Shown here: positions 25,654 to 39,780 of the stretch, piece after piece
How positions within the stretch are numbered: position 1 is the first letter of the stretch
Layout of the letters: every line of letters begins with the position of its first letter
Made by a program: the position numbers and the translations under genes
The notes under the pieces: model-generated
Seen by the model: only the letters and a program-made list of their open reading frames with translations
What the model was told of the DNA's origin: nothing
Database searches by the model: none
Assembly (NCBI GenBank): GCA_009869945.1
Contig: WIXG01000231.1
Location: 61,861-125,860 of the forward strand
Reading direction: 5' to 3'
DNA: 64,000 nucleotides
Source of the DNA: Mesaphorura yosii
Taxonomy: Eukaryota > Arthropoda > Collembola > Poduromorpha > Tullbergiidae

Positions 25654-28600
25654 TTGGAAATATTCACAGACTCTTGCACGAATTCATGCTTTTGCTGTTT
25701 TTATTGCTAGCAATTAGTTTTGCTATTGTGTGATGAGGAAATTTTTCGGTGAAAGTGCACTGTTTTTGTGTAGGCACTGCAACTATCGATTTAGATTATA
25801 TCTTCATCATCATACTTGACATTTATTACACACCTTGTTTCCCTTCTCTTCCACTGCACACCACACGTGGAAACAGGATACGCTGCACACACGCTCAATT
25901 AAATACCTTTGCAGGGGCACAGAGTGCGGGCCCACTTAAAGCACGCCTAAGCCAATATTTATTTAACACTTATCAAGATTTTTGGATTGATTTGTCAGAG
26001 GCTGAATACCTGACAGCACTCCACGTAGCAGAAACGAGAAACGTGCACAGGAGACAGGCACAACTCAAGTATTATGTAAAACGGGCTCGAAGTTTGGGAC
26101 TGATGCTGCAGCAGCGGGTTGTAGTACACATCTCGCTGGAATCGCTGCTGCTGTTGAAATGAGTAATGGAAAGCGCACAGACCCAAACTGAACGAAAGGT
26201 AAGAGCAGACGAGGAAGAAAGAGGAAGCCTCGCTTCAAAAACACAGGATTCAGGATTGAAGCGCATTACACATAAATACAGGCCACACGCGGGCTTGGAT
26301 TGGAACTTACATCCTCTTCCCAGCAGCAGGAGCCTAGCAGAGAAGCAGAAGGAAGAAAGACATTATGTTGCACAGGAGAAAGTGAGAGAAAGTGGAAAAG
26401 AATGAAGCACACCACGGCACATGGAGAAAGCAGAGCTGTGAGCTGCAACCGCGACGGAGAAGCGAAAGCGAAATCGCAAAAACACCGAATAAAGGAGAAA
26501 GCGACAGCAATTCTCTTTGTAGCTAACAGCAAATAGGAATGCGAAAGCGAATGCGAACGTGATGTAGACCACCAACTAATGACCATAACAGTAATTTTTT
26601 ACAAGTGAATCCATTGCCTGGCCTGCGTGCCCTCCGACTCCGACTTTGAAGAACTGTACTTAATGTATTATATAATAGCCTCGGCCCACGTGTGCGTGTG
26701 GTTAAATGCTTTGTTGAAGGGCAGACCTAAACTATTGTCATTATCAATAGGGCATAGCTAGGCAGAAGGCAGACATCAACTCATCAAATGTCCAATCATT
26801 ATTCAGTTGTGCAGCTCGACTCTTTGTTGCATAATGCAGTAGTTTGATTTCGGTTGGTTGTGCTACGGCCTAATGGATTCTTGGATTCTGTTAACTTTCC
26901 ACTTCAACGCCCGTTGCCTGACGTTTTCAACGTTTGAGGCTGAGTGGGCATTTATTGGCAGACCATTACAAATGAACTTTGAAACTGTTTGATTTGCTCG
27001 GCGCTTTCACGTTCAAATTTCAACCCACGGCACGTCGTGAGATTTAGGACCCATCAAAAACTAAATGACTCCAAATTACCAGTTCCCGACTCAACTGGCA
27101 TTTTCTGATAAAAGGTTCCCGAATTTCCTGAACCGCTTTCGAAAGCATATTCGCAAAGCCCACAATTAACTAAGAATCACGGAAGTTTGATGAAACCAAA
27201 CAAAGGACCACAGAAATCCACACTCCACGTACCACTTAAGCCTCATTGAACTTACTACCACAAACATCACTCTTTAATGGCTACTAATTATCATTAGCCC
27301 ATAGCTTTCAACGAAGCACAATCTGTAATTTACATACGAGTAAGTCTTATTCATGCCCACAATCAAAAGTAATGACATTTACATTAATTCCGGGTCTAAA
27401 GTGCTGCACGCATTCTTCCCATAAACTTTTCTCATCAGCACGTTACATTAACACAAGGCCGGGCTAGGCCACATGCAGTTTTCGCTGTCGTCTTCGTCAT
27501 TTACGAGTCTCGGATCCGACAACGGCATTTATTACAGGCGGGAATGCTGTAAGAAGATTAGAATTGTCTACTAAAATGTCATGATCATCATCAAACTAGT
27601 ACTTTGTGCTTCTATAAGCACACTTCCCATGGCACACAGTAGCTTAAGAGCTAGCAATTCACGGTAGTGTTCACGACACGTATCGCGAAGTTATTTGTAT
27701 TTTATTCATATTGCTCCTGTTCCAACTTGGCTTCAGCAGACGACTTTCTCTTTTATTACTGCTTGTGTGTTCGGTGCAGTGCAGTGTCGTGAATGCACGA
27801 AGAGAAAGTCATTTCATCTTCTCTTCTCACGCGAGATCCTGACTACTGAACTACTGACTCCGGGTTCCGGTGCCATAAAGAAGCAGAACAGTAAAAGCAA
27901 AGCAAAGCAAGCAAAGGCAGGCAATGCTGGGATGAATTGGTTTCGTTTTCGTACACCAGAATGCACCCGAGTAGTGTCGCCTAAATTTAGGAAAGTAAGA
28001 CCGCTATCCGCAAGCTTTGGTTGCTCATGTTTATCAATTGAAGGCACGGGCACCATAGAATCTGCTTTCTTCATTCTTCACACGAACTTGTGGTTTATTT
28101 CGTTGTACGTTTATATCAGACTTGTTATTTTAGCATTTTATTAGGTCACGACAAAGGACACTCTTAAACACATCGGTATTCGAGTTAATTACTACAGACA
28201 TAAGTTTTTGTCGTGAGAGACTCAGCAGTTAATTAAAAATTGTGTTTGTGTTCGTGGTGGAGTCGTGATATATGCGCTATTTCGTGGTCATCCTTTATGT
28301 TGAGCCTCAGTCTGACGCTGACTTCACATGCACTTTTACACACTGCGACAACTCACGTACGAGTGAGCATATCGTAATTAACAAGAAACCAGTAACCATG
28401 TCCCGTTGTTTATCTCGAGTCAAGGCCTCAAAATGGAAAATCCAATTTAATTTTTATGTCCTTTCTTTCTCTCGCAAGTTTATGTGTGTGTGCTGGTTGA
28501 CATAATCTCACATAAAATCTTTATGGGCATGTACTCTCGAGGCTTGCGTGCTCTTGTCATAGAATTATTGCTTGTCGCGAGCTTCCTGTGACAATCCTTC

Positions 28601-31600
28601 AATGTGAGGACGTCGGGAAAGTATTTGAAGCCTGGCATTGCTGTTCAATTCAAGGAATTTGGAATTAAGGAAGATACGTCGTAAGACGCGTTAGCGTAAA
28701 TAAAGTTGCGAAGTCGAGACGAACGAAAGTGTCCGCCCGTCACAGTCGCTTTTCTTTCCGCACTAATGCCTTAAGTAATACGGCGGAGACGACGGCGGTG
28801 GCGGATGAACCGAAATACTTGGAGTCTTAAAATAGCTTGAAAAGTACTTATTTGAGACATCCACTTCAGATTACACTCGGCTTGGAATGGAATCGTACGT
28901 CAGACTGATAAAATAGAGAACGAAATTTCAAGGACCCAGAAAACAGTAACTGGCTGTCAAGTACTCTCTCAAATGATATTCTCTTAAAAGAAAAGCAGTC
29001 CCTCCTTTCTCCAGGCTGTGATCATTTGTTCGGCATATAAAATTCATTGCGTCAGACATGATCTTCTTCCTGAAGCGAGGCTTATGCGACGCGTCGTAAT
29101 GTGATGGCGATAGCAATGACAACGCTAATCTCGACGCATTCGTGAGAAATTCTTTTCATGGCTTAGCTCAGTGTTCGACGCTGCTATTTCGAAATACCGT
29201 CAGCGAAAGACGCACATCGCACAATTCTTAAAATTACATGGTACGAGTGCAATCGACGAAATGAAAGTGAAATTTGAGGTTGGAAGCAGAAAAGGAAGGA
29301 AGTAGGATGTGGGCCGTGATTTATAAATCATGCAAACCCAAGCGGTATGAGTGCAAATGTTAAGCAAGCCGGTGCCAGTTTTCCCGTGCGTGCTAAGCAA
29401 AATTATGGATTAAATGACCTCCTACCTCATAGTGCATAAGTGCAGGGTCTGGTTCTTTGACTTGTTATCGTATCGCTCACGACATCAATAAGAATAGCAA
29501 AACTGTAGCCGCAGTCGTAACCGTGCTGTTGCAAACTAGTCAATGCCCGCACGGTACTTTGTCACTCATAAAATAGCAACGCATAATAGAAGTGATCTGT
29601 AATTCACCTGGGTGCAATTTGCTGTTTACAACATACAAATGTAAAGTATGGCAAGCAGAGAGCGCTCCTGACCAAGTGTAAAATCCTTCCGAGTTCGTAT
29701 TCTCTCATTTCAAACAGGGTTGGAAGGACCAATCAATTTTGTAAAGAACGGGTTTCGAATTATCAACGGTTCAAAACCTTAAGTACCACAGACATGAGAA
29801 TCAAGCTGTAGTTTATTTGTTGATTTCATTACTGTTTCTTCACGTTTTAAATGGTTGCAGACTCATTCAATATTTTAGCTCATAACGCCGATAGTAACTT
29901 TGGATTTATGAGGGTTTGTGCAAACTTTATCATGTCTAGCTGTGAACTTGATTTGAGAATTGGTGAACAATGGAATAGACGTGTACGTACAATCCACATA
30001 ACCGCTAACCTGCTTCATTTTTAACGTATTATTATTGTAATGCACGACAATTTGCTCACATCTGATCCCGTTATCTGAACGTCACCTTTGAGATCCGATC
30101 CCGACAATTTCCAACTGATTTACATACGCAACCAGCAAGCAGCCAACCCAAAGCCTCGTTTTGATGTCCTGCTGCCGCAGTGCTGCATTGCATTCATATA
30201 GGATAGCGGTTACACATTTAAATTTATTCTAAAGAACACGTATGAGGGCCCATCATCGAATGGCGATTGGTGATGGCGACGAGCCAGCAACTTTTTTAAT
30301 CTGAATGAAAACTATAAACTGCATAAGCCAACCACTCAAGACTATTTGCATTCCTAACCTATTGCCTTTACTGTAGCGTAACGTAGCTCGTCGAAATTCG
30401 GGAGCCAACTTCAAAGACTTTAAAAAAGGCAGGCACAATTTTATGTATTCCAATTTTAAATCGCACACCAAGCATGGCGCATTATACGCGAAATGGGTGA
30501 AGGGCAAGTTCGAGCACAGTGGAGCGTGATGACATTGAAAACGTTAGTTTTTATCAAAGTAATTTTAAAATTCAGAATCCAGAATGGAAAGATAATTTCC
30601 TGCGTCGCTGCTCTCATTGCCATATTATTCCAACTTGGCAGCGGCCAAGTGCGCGTCCCGTGTCGTAGTCGTGGTCGATCTTTTAAGTGAGGTCGCAATC
30701 TGCATTTTAAATCTGGAGCTGCTCGTTTGCATTGCATGAACATGAAGATGTAACTTGAATCAGATAGCGCAAGAATTCAAAATGAAATTTTGCTTGATGT
30801 TGGTGCTGATGCTGAACGCAAACGGTGAAGTATATCTCAAACTTCAAACAATACTCGAGCGAGTCGAGAGCAGACGTTTTTATTACAACATAAATGCCAG
30901 GCCGTAATTGGAAATCTTACATTTGGTTTTTATGAGTAAGATTATGGTACTTGATGTCTGAAGATTCTGGAGGCGATAACACGACGACGATCGTTCCTTT
31001 CTTGTGAACGGGCCTGGCTTGGGCGTGTGGCACAGGCACACAAGAAGAAAAATTGCGTATGCAAATAATAACCTTATTAATAAAACATTGTGCTTCATCA
31101 TACAATTGTTGAAACTGAATCCGAATTTCTTTCCCAGAGAGCCCAACGAAGACACGATGCATGCATAACAATAATAATAATCGTAGTAATCATAAGGAGC
31201 ACATCGTACGCGTATGAATAAGAATTCGCAGGCACAGTCACAGCTGCGCTGTCAAGATTTAGTGGATTATTATACCAAAGAGACGCCAACATTGAATGCA
31301 CACATTCAAGGCGCGTATTTGCGTCTAACAAAGCCATGAATATGAATATGAAGAATGGAGAGTAAAACGAGCACAAAATCACAGGAGAAAATGAAATTTC
31401 AATTCTGGCGCTGATGCTGTGAGCATTGCATTGCGCCTTTCTTCTTTGGTTTAAGAAATGATAAACCTGGAAACGCAGGGCTAGGAATTCCAGGAGCATG
31501 AGACAGACGGGCTGTCTCTGTTCACAAGCAAGTAGGGAATGTGTAGCAAAGGTACCTGAACAATAAGCCCGAGCCCGCATGGTACAGCCCACTCAAGCGT

Positions 31601-34600
31601 GCCTGAAGCGTTAATTAATCTAAATGAATTATTTATTCAAGCGAGCGAAATTAAAACCACGGTCGCAGATTTGCGTAACAATGGAACGGGAATGAAATCT
31701 GTGCCACGGCATGATTCATGAATTCATGACTAACAATAACCGCATGAGATTGTACTACGCGCGCGGATTCTATGAGATTCAACGCGAAGCACTGCTCCAT
31801 AGCAGACGCAGACGGGCAGACGTCATACGTCAGAGCCAGCCACCCAAAATGACAAAGTGAAAGCAAGAATAATTGAATTCCAATTTTTATTCTTCTTGAC
31901 TGAATTTTATCGTTGTATCTTCTGCAGGCGAAGGACTTGAGCCTGAACGGGAACAACAATAGCAATAGCAAAAGTAGGCAGTAGGCAGGTTCACTTTGCC
32001 TCTGAACGGCTTCGGCTTCACTGAGTAAACAATCAGTCGCGATTCGTTTTCCTTGCAATATATTTTACTACAACCGAATCTTCGTTCCTTTCACACGCTA
32101 CTGCTGACTGCACCAGACCGTGCTATGCTATACTGGGCCTCATTGTTGGCTAGTGCTGGCATTAATCTATGTTGAATGCACATGCTTTCATTTTATTCTT
32201 AACTTTTCTTCACACACAGAATAATGCGAGGCATTCTTTCTCCTGCCTGCCATTCGGGGCACCGGGCGCAGGGACTGACCAGCCATTTTCCAGTAAATCA
32301 TTTCCGCTGGAAAATACAAGGACCGAATAACTCGGGATTCTGATTTCTTTTCTTAGAATCAACAAAATGGCAGCGACAATGGCGAATTCAGGGCAATGGA
32401 AGCAGTAATTCGTAAGTAGCTTCTCAAATAAGCTCAGGTTAAGACACGACTTGGTCTGTGTTTGCTGTAAGTTATAGTGAAGTGTACACAAAAGACAAGA
32501 CAAGGACTAAGTGGGGCCACTCTTGACTGGACTCTCAACGATTTCTACCTGTACTCATGCCGACGCTCGAGTTGAGCTGGCTGAAACTTGACCAGCCAAT
32601 TCCGAACATCCGAGTGGGATGGGATCAATAACAGTTGTCACATTCTCAGCATATTCCCTTTCAAATTCTTTGCTAAACTGTAGCCATCGCAAGAAGCAGA
32701 AGCACTTTGTCAGTTGGCTTGAGCGCCGTATTGACAGGCTTCTTTTTGCTGATTATCAAACTGCAGGCAAGGCGTCGCTGCAGGACTCCGGGTGAATGGA
32801 TTTAGCATTCTATTCTTCGAAAATTAATTTTTTGTCATGCTAAAATGTTTCCTCTTACGGACAACAATTTTTCAATTGAAAACAAGCGCCCCACACAAAA
32901 CTGGCACGCAGCAGGCAGGCGGTGGAACGAGATATGACTGGAGTTGGAGAGACATGCACTTAGGAAGAAGTGGAGGAGTGTAATAAAATGGGGAGTTGGA
33001 TTACATTCCCGAATGTACAACATTGAAGTAAATTGACTTTTTTTACACTTTCCGCTGTAAAATACAACAACAGCCAAAGGAAAGTACGGCAGAAAGCACT
33101 CGTCGGAGAAAGAGACTGAAGCCTGAGAGAATACTCGACCAAATTTAGAATTGTGGAAATGATATGACAAGTGAACTGAAGCGTATTTCCTGTGATATAT
33201 GCAAAAGTCCTCAAATATGCATGCACTATACAAATATGCCCAACGCGGCTCAACGCACAGCAAATGTAGTCAAATTCGTATTCATTTTGCTGCGAAACGA
33301 ACGACAGGATATTTGTGCTGACGGAGTTGAAGCATCTCTCACACTTAATGCTAAATCCCTCTGAGCTCAAGACAAGTTGTGTTGTAAAAAGTGAAATATA
33401 AATCGGCCCATTTCCGATTTCGTTTGAGCTCATCCACTCCGAAATAAATTCTTTTGGTGACAGTGGGGCTCCGCTGACGCTGACGCAAGTAGAGACAGTG
33501 AATTACACGGCACGGGCAAAAGAGTAATGCTACTGACACGATTTCGGTGGTGGCAAGGTTCATGACTTATTGTTTTCAGCTTGTCAGCGGAATAAATGGA
33601 CTGGTCCGTATTATTTCCTCTCTTCCAATTTCCTTCAGAGTGCACAAAGGACCTTGAGAGCGATGGCCAAGCATTGGACGGATGGGAGCACATTTTAAAA
33701 TTATTGCACAATTATTTTGCACGTCTTGAAAGTGACGACGGACCGAGTTCACTGCGATGGTGAAATGAATGACCGACGGGAGATAGAAATGGAGGAAAGG
33801 AAAGTGTTGCTGTTGATGGCTGGTTTCATGCCGTAGGAGCCAGCCCTGGCATGTGGGCTCTTTTGTCCACTTGATAAATTACCACATTAAACTCAACAAT
33901 GACTACCAACTGCGACTGTGGCAGAGGCGTTACAATTCTAATTTACTTTCAAACTGAAAAATAAGTGGCCCAGGAGGGGCAGTAAGAAAATAAGATCGAT
34001 GTCACTGTCATCGCTTACCGTCGTCTTCATGTCGCTAACTTTGTAATCTCGGCTTATATGTACGAGAATTGAAGATTCAAAGACTAATCGGCGTACAATT
34101 TGAGAAGTCAATACAATTGGAGTCAGATTTGGTCTAGATTTGTGATTTGTAACTTTAGACTTAGGCCATGCGAATTTTGTGAATTTGGACCACGTCAAAA
34201 GGTCAAATGCAATGAATAAGAAATTACGGCACTCAGCAGCAGCCAGAAGAGTCAGATTTCATCTCACCATTTTGTCTAATGCCTCCTTGATACTTCAAAG
34301 GATACTCCAGTCTAAGTTTTTGCAGTTGCCAGAATTGTACAGCAAAGGGCAAAGAATTGAATTCCGCCCTGCCTCAAAGACATTCCACATACTTCAATTT
34401 AAATACGAGATGACAAAGTTAACCAAGAACAAGAAACAAGAAAGAGAAAAACTTATGAGCAGGGAGTTCAAAGACACAGCGGAGGAATTGTTTCTCTTTT
34501 CAACTCGACTCGGAGCAGATTCACTTTAAGTAAGTTTTCTTTTAAACGGAGTTTGAAACATAACTTTTATATCGTTAGCAATAGCCAAAAGCGAGGCAGA

Positions 34601-36340
34601 GGAAAGTGCAGACAGTCGGAATGAAATATATTGGCGGATTCGTTTTATGGCGGGTGCTTTCTTTCTTGGAGTGTTCGAACCGAGGCCTCACGAAGACAAA
34701 GACAAAAGCTAATTCACCACCCCGGCAATTGTCTCACGTAGTTTTCCTTACTTTCGCCACAGAATACACGTCCTAGCCCTGGAATCATTAACGTCATGTC
34801 CTAATTGATCATTTGAGGCATTTGGCACACCATTTCGGCTTCTACGACGCGATCTACGGCAGTTGCCAGAAAGTTGCTATTGCAGGCAGACAGTCGTACG
34901 AAACCATCATGCTAATCAATTGAATCTACAAGGTTGTATTTCTTTTGGATAATGGTTGCGGTTTCCATTTCCATTACTCCGTTCAGCTAGCCGTGCCTGG
35001 TACAGATAACGATTCATTCAGAAACGAGAAACGCACAGCACGAACACCGCAGTATAATGCGGCGGTATCATCATTTTTCCTATTTCCAGCCAGCTCCAGT
35101 GAACATATTCAATTTTGTTCATGATTGTGTTATTGCGTTATTAAGTCCAAGTCTTGTGGTCTGAGACTTACTCGACGCTACGGCCATGCTATTCTTCGAA
35201 CGAAGATAAGCCCACTCGCTACAATCATAATGGAGTGCGTATGCCATTTATTCCCGATCAATTTTGTCTCAATTTATCTTTCCAGTCGCAGTCGAGAAAA
35301 CCAATATGGACTTTTAATGTGTTTTTGGCCACAGTGCCCGACACAGAGGAAAAGGCTTAAGCTTAAGGCTGCGAGGCAATACAAGGCCGAGAACCATATT
35401 TTACATTTTATATGCGTGAAAACTTTTGCAGAATTTGGCAAAAGTCTGAAAACTTTCTCCCCAATGCAAACCATTCGGAATTGGAAATTGCCTCAGACGA
35501 AGCCAATAAACTACACCTACAAGACAACCAATTCAGTAGTGTTCGAGTTTTGTAATGGAAATGTTGTGCGTACGCGTACGTCTATTTCGGACGTTAGTAA
35601 GTCATTATTGAACTTGGACCGCCTAGACCAAAACGAGAGAATAAAAACAGTGCACTGGTGTCTGCACTTTTCTGTAATTGGAAGTGAATCTCGCCATAAA
35701 GTTTGCCATCGACTTGGATTGGGTTCATCTGGCTCCTGGCTGCTTCCTTTTAACTTCCGATCACACGCTATTCGTCGTAAATCAAAGGCAATTATCGACC
35801 GGCAAGGCAAGGCAAAGCAGAAAGTAGGCGAAGAACGAAGAAAGCAGTGAGTGAGTGCGAGTGTGGCATGTGTGTAAACAAAATTGATTGGATTGTCACG
35901 TTAAATTAATATTTGTGGTCGATACGATGCTTTGCAGCTGTTCGCTGCTTTTGTAAACTGCACGGCACAGTACGATACAAGTGTTCGTGTTCGTACCGCA
36001 TGCTTGTTCGCTCCGATGCACATTCTTGAATGAAAGTTTTAATAGTGAAAGCGTGTAACGTGTCAATTTAAGGAGGAGGAATAGCGAATGTGTGTTTTGC
36101 CTTCTTTTCGAATTGTGATGTACTGGCTGCTATTGTAATTGACTTGGCAGGCCAAGGCAAGGCAAAGCATCTTTAGGATCTTAGTCGAGCTCTATACGAA
36201 TACGACGCTTGGAAAATGTGCACGACGGCGACATGAAGATACAATTTTATATTGTTGTTTCGTTGTTGCAAACAAGTTACTGGTAACGCTAATGGGAAAA
36301 TGATGTGACTAGATAAAGCGTCAAGAAACGGGCCACTTAC
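25654..36340. other. Large gene-poor stretch, probably first intron of the active DPP gene's distal isoform
   Basis: I see no family-matching exon here. If the acidic exon at 36341-36367 is a first exon of the - strand DPP gene, this 10.7 kb is intron plus the promoter of the proximal isoform. The stretch 26166-26540 is strongly purine-rich on the + strand (repeated GAAAG and CAGCAG-like words). A tiny exon-like ATG-MKTT with an ACG|GTAAGC donor in phase 0 lies at 34019-34030 (-) and could be another tail exon. A long anonymous open frame covers 35125-35850 (+). Confidence 0.4.
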
Positions 36341-36367
36341 TTCTTCCTCGAAGAAATGATCATCCAT
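36341..36367 (-). other. Candidate distal alternative first exon of the active DPP gene (acidic 9-aa tail)
   Basis: On the - strand the sequence reads MDDHFFEEE followed by a strong donor, GAA|GTAAGT, in phase 0. That fits exon 2 at 23876 exactly. The exon is 27 nt, the same size as the acidic first exon candidate of the paralogue (MGEFDEPDE, 4584-4610). Both paralogues therefore appear to have a distal acidic tail exon as well as a longer proximal one. This would extend the gene to about 19 kb and give an isoform of about 882 residues. No transcript evidence was available. Confidence 0.5.
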
Positions 36368-39350
36368 AATGACGTCGACGTCGGCTTCCGCCTATCGCTC
36401 TCAGTGAGGATGTTATTGGGTATTAACTTATTGGAAGCTGATCAGAAGCCAATGCGATTTTGCTAACCCATCCTTTCATATTGCAATCTTCGGTGGCCAA
36501 TTCTTCAGTGGGCGAGGGTTTGACAAGTACAGAGCAAGGGTTCAATTCTTGGAATTTCTGGTAGTCTTCCTGCAGTTAAAAATTTTGAAAGATCAAAGGA
36601 CAGCAGCAGCAGCGGGCGAGTCTGTTCTATTTTTAGAGTTTATCGAGTTAGACTGCACACGGTCGTCGAATCAGAGCCTTAATGAAGAGAACAATTCAAC
36701 CGCGAGAAAACATGAAAGTGGTTCTCTCCTCCTTTCCGCTTGCGCTTACCCGATTCAATGAGCGTGTCGTGCCCTTCGCCTGTCTACTCTTGCTGCGCTG
36801 CGACCGCGGCGGCCAACGATGCACGTCGCACGTGCTCTCGCTCAACTGACGTCTTGTCAATCAACCAGGTGCGTTTCTTTTTTACTTGACTTAGTTGTCT
36901 CTTGATTCACGTTGGTGGGCACTGGGTACTTTGCGTCTACCTTTGATTTAACGAATTGGTAATACGATGCCTCGTGCGAAAAGAGAAACGTCCGTTTATA
37001 TTTACACTTTCATTAAACCTTTAGAAATACCAGCACCACTATTAGAGCGATCGTTGTTTTTCCAGTCAAGCAGCGAGGCCGAATTTTTGTCCCACCGGAT
37101 ATTTGTTCAAGAGGCTCACCAAACTACTGTCGAGTACAATTCTTTTGGCGTGCTGGTGCTGGTGAGTGACTGAGAGATGTTCGAACAGATGAGCGCGCAG
37201 CCTTTGCCCTGGTGCGTCGGCTGTACTCTTCACAATTCCAGCCAGACAACCACTGAACTCCAATTTGCAGCGGTTTCGGCCGTGCTTTCTATTTCGGTTT
37301 TGTGTGCTCTTCGTCCAAAATGAGACTCAAGAAACGGTATGGCACGGCAAGCAGCAGCGGCGTGAAAGGCAAATCTAGAGTAGAGTGAAACTTTGCAGCC
37401 AAATCTTTTTGGTACCTTTGGCTTCTGCTTCTGCCTTTGCTTTGCTTTATTTTCACAACTTTCTCTTTACTTTCTCGCCTAGTCTACTGTGGCATAGCAT
37501 AGAATAGCATTGCGTTCTCTGAGAGCAGTTGGGATCTTGTAACTTCTCGACTGCATCTAGCACCACAGCTCATGGCTGGAAGAAGTACAATTTACTCGTC
37601 TGGCTAGAGTGAAAGTATATTTTATATTCCCGAATGGCAGTACAGCTTTGTACTATTTATGACGTGCAGTAACTGTATTACGGTAACTGGTAATAGAACA
37701 CTGAGCGCGAGTGAGAGAAACGAGAAGCAGGAAAGAGGCTAAACTGCCTTCCTGCGTGCGTATTGTGTTACAATGCTGGAATTCTACCCACTTCTACTTA
37801 CTTTTCAGGTATATCAATCCTCCATTCGCGTTTCGCGTCTGTTGTGAGCTGAGCCTAAAATAATACACAAACTTTCAACTTAATCATATTTTTCTCTCCT
37901 TTCTTTATTACATAAGTCAACTCGACTTCGGCTCTGGTGTTCTGGTCTCGAGTTTATTGTGTTGGTATTGCAGAATGGCTTGGCAAGAGAGCGGCGTATG
38001 AGATTAAATGAGGAATGAAAGCTCTGTTCGTTCCGCTTCTTGTCTCGTTTTGTCTCGACTGACACTGAGCATAATGCGCAGCACCGCTGTGGCATGGCTG
38101 ACAGAAATTTCGGTGGAGCTGCGAGTTATTTAATTCGTTGATAAAAATGTAATAAATCATACTTAAAAGCGCAACGTGAAACAAACGAAATGAGGCGAAT
38201 GACTGCCCACAGTCAGTGCTTGTGTATTATTACTCAATTAATTAAAAACAGACATTCTTCCTCTCTCCCAACTTTTAAGGCACTGCTTTCTCCCATGCGA
38301 AACGAGTGAGAACAAAAATGCCAAAAGGGTTAAGCTCGAGTGATAAAGTTAATGATGTTCACTAGAATTCATTTGGGTAATTACTAAGCGGAATAGAAGA
38401 AGATAAAATGCGCGTGATCATTAATCAAGAGGAACAAGGCTTTTGGGGGACTGTCTTGATTAAAACCGCCCGTAATCCTCGACTCGACCTCAATTCAATG
38501 GAATGGAATGACAGTCTGCGGCTAAAGCTGCTGGTTTGGACTGAGGTTGGCAGTTTTGAGAAAGAATTTACAACAGAAATTCAATTAAAAACTGTAAAAA
38601 AAAAAACAAAGAACAAAGTTTAGACAGCCTCAACTCGAGTTGTTGAAGTTTCTGACGCATTGTCCTCATAAAAACCAAACCATTCCTATATGAAGAGTCA
38701 GGACACAGTCGACAAGTCCACAACCGAGTCCAAACAATCCTGGAATTCGCAGCATTAGCGTGTTTGTCCGCGTCCGCAGTAACTAATTACATATTCAAGG
38801 CATGTAAAAAGTGCCAAGAAAAGAATATCATGCTTCTTGTTCTAAAATGTTACTCTTTCTCTTCGTGTTTCGTATTTTGTTTCTGAAAGCCAAGATGCGA
38901 AGAGAAAAGCAGGACTGCAAGAATTTATAAGTTGCAAGACCCACCGGGCTTAAAAGTCAACGGATTTGCATTTCCAATCATAATTATCTGCATATCAACG
39001 AAAGTCTGCGATTCTGATGCGGATGCAATTTGAATTTAATGATAATGCAGATGAATTCTCCAATTTAGTTCTGTCAACCTAAAATTTCATAATCCACTCT
39101 AAAAGCGCACACATTTCGCTTGAAGGTTTCGAGGGTTTTAGCGCAAATGAAAAGCCTTTGGGCTTTGAAAATGAATCTCGCAAACGCACTTATCCAACTA
39201 GTAGATACGAAATTGCACTCGAGCCAGTTTCAGCTTCGAATCCTAGTTTGGCGTGGCGAAACGAGAAATCCTTTCCTCGTGCACCGCAGAAAGCAGAATT
39301 CCAATGCAACAGAATTATGATTTTTTGCATTGGCTAGGCGAAAGTGGGTT
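36368..39350. other. Intergenic stretch, nothing recognised
   Basis: I see no supported gene, RNA gene or mobile element. The part next to 36367 may contain the distal promoter of the active DPP gene. A short A-run occurs near 38597. Confidence 0.35.
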
Positions 39351-39422
39351 TTTATTTTCTTTCTAGCTTGCTTGGATCCTGAGGGCTGAAATAAAATCTT
39401 CAATCCACTTTTATACAGAGGG

Positions 39423-39780
39423 TTAGGCAGAATTGATTTGGCCACCTTGAAATCTTTGTAAATCCTTTTCTGAACGTGCGAAATGTATCAAACATGAAAA
39501 GTACAGTACTCTGAAGTCAGGATCATCAAAATAATCGGCCACTATTGGCAAAAAGTACAACAATGCCAAAGAGATTCGGTCCCGAAATGTATTGGATGGG
39601 TCTGCTTGTTCCAGCGAGGGAAGTTCGAAAAAGAACGTCGTAAAAAGCCCAAACAAGCTCGGAATCAGCGATTTCGATATCTACGGTGGCGAATATAGTC
39701 GAGAGCATCGGGAATCGCAGAAACCAGGAATCGGTTGGTTATTCAGCGCCGAAGCCCGCCATTCTTATCACCTCCGCCAT
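39423..39780 (-). CDS. Small unrecognised protein (88 aa), two exons
   Basis: A start codon in ATGGCGGAG context (39780) is followed after three codons by GAG|GTGATAAG. A 91-bp intron (39681-39771) ends at CACCGTAG, and exon 2 (39423-39680) stays open in phase for 85 codons. A complementary AATAAA lies at 39351-39356, 67 bases after the stop. The product would begin MAEISKSLIPSLFGLF and is rich in Phe, Leu and Asp, with two hydrophobic stretches but no clear membrane helix. I recognise no family. It is divergent from the small gene at 40126, with about 345 bp between the two starts, suggesting a shared promoter. A second frame is also open over part of exon 2, so the model is tentative. Confidence 0.45.

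Noticed and set aside
26166-26198. ATG plus 11 codons followed by AAG|GTAAGAGC on the + strand in the purine-rich stretch
   Set aside because: No partner exon was found downstream on the + strand; likely chance in a repetitive purine tract.
26298-26586. A 96-codon frame starting at a true ATG (-) and ending in WEED with a GAT|GTAAGT donor, containing a 23-nt microexon-like unit at 26311-26333
   Set aside because: The frame is low-complexity and hydrophobic, unlike a cytoplasmic tail. The 23-nt unit would break the DPP frame when joined to known exons.
32835-33433. Overlapping 142- and 157-codon frames on the - strand
   Set aside because: They are Cys/Phe/Leu-rich with no domain and no splice context; several frames of this size are expected by chance in 64 kb.
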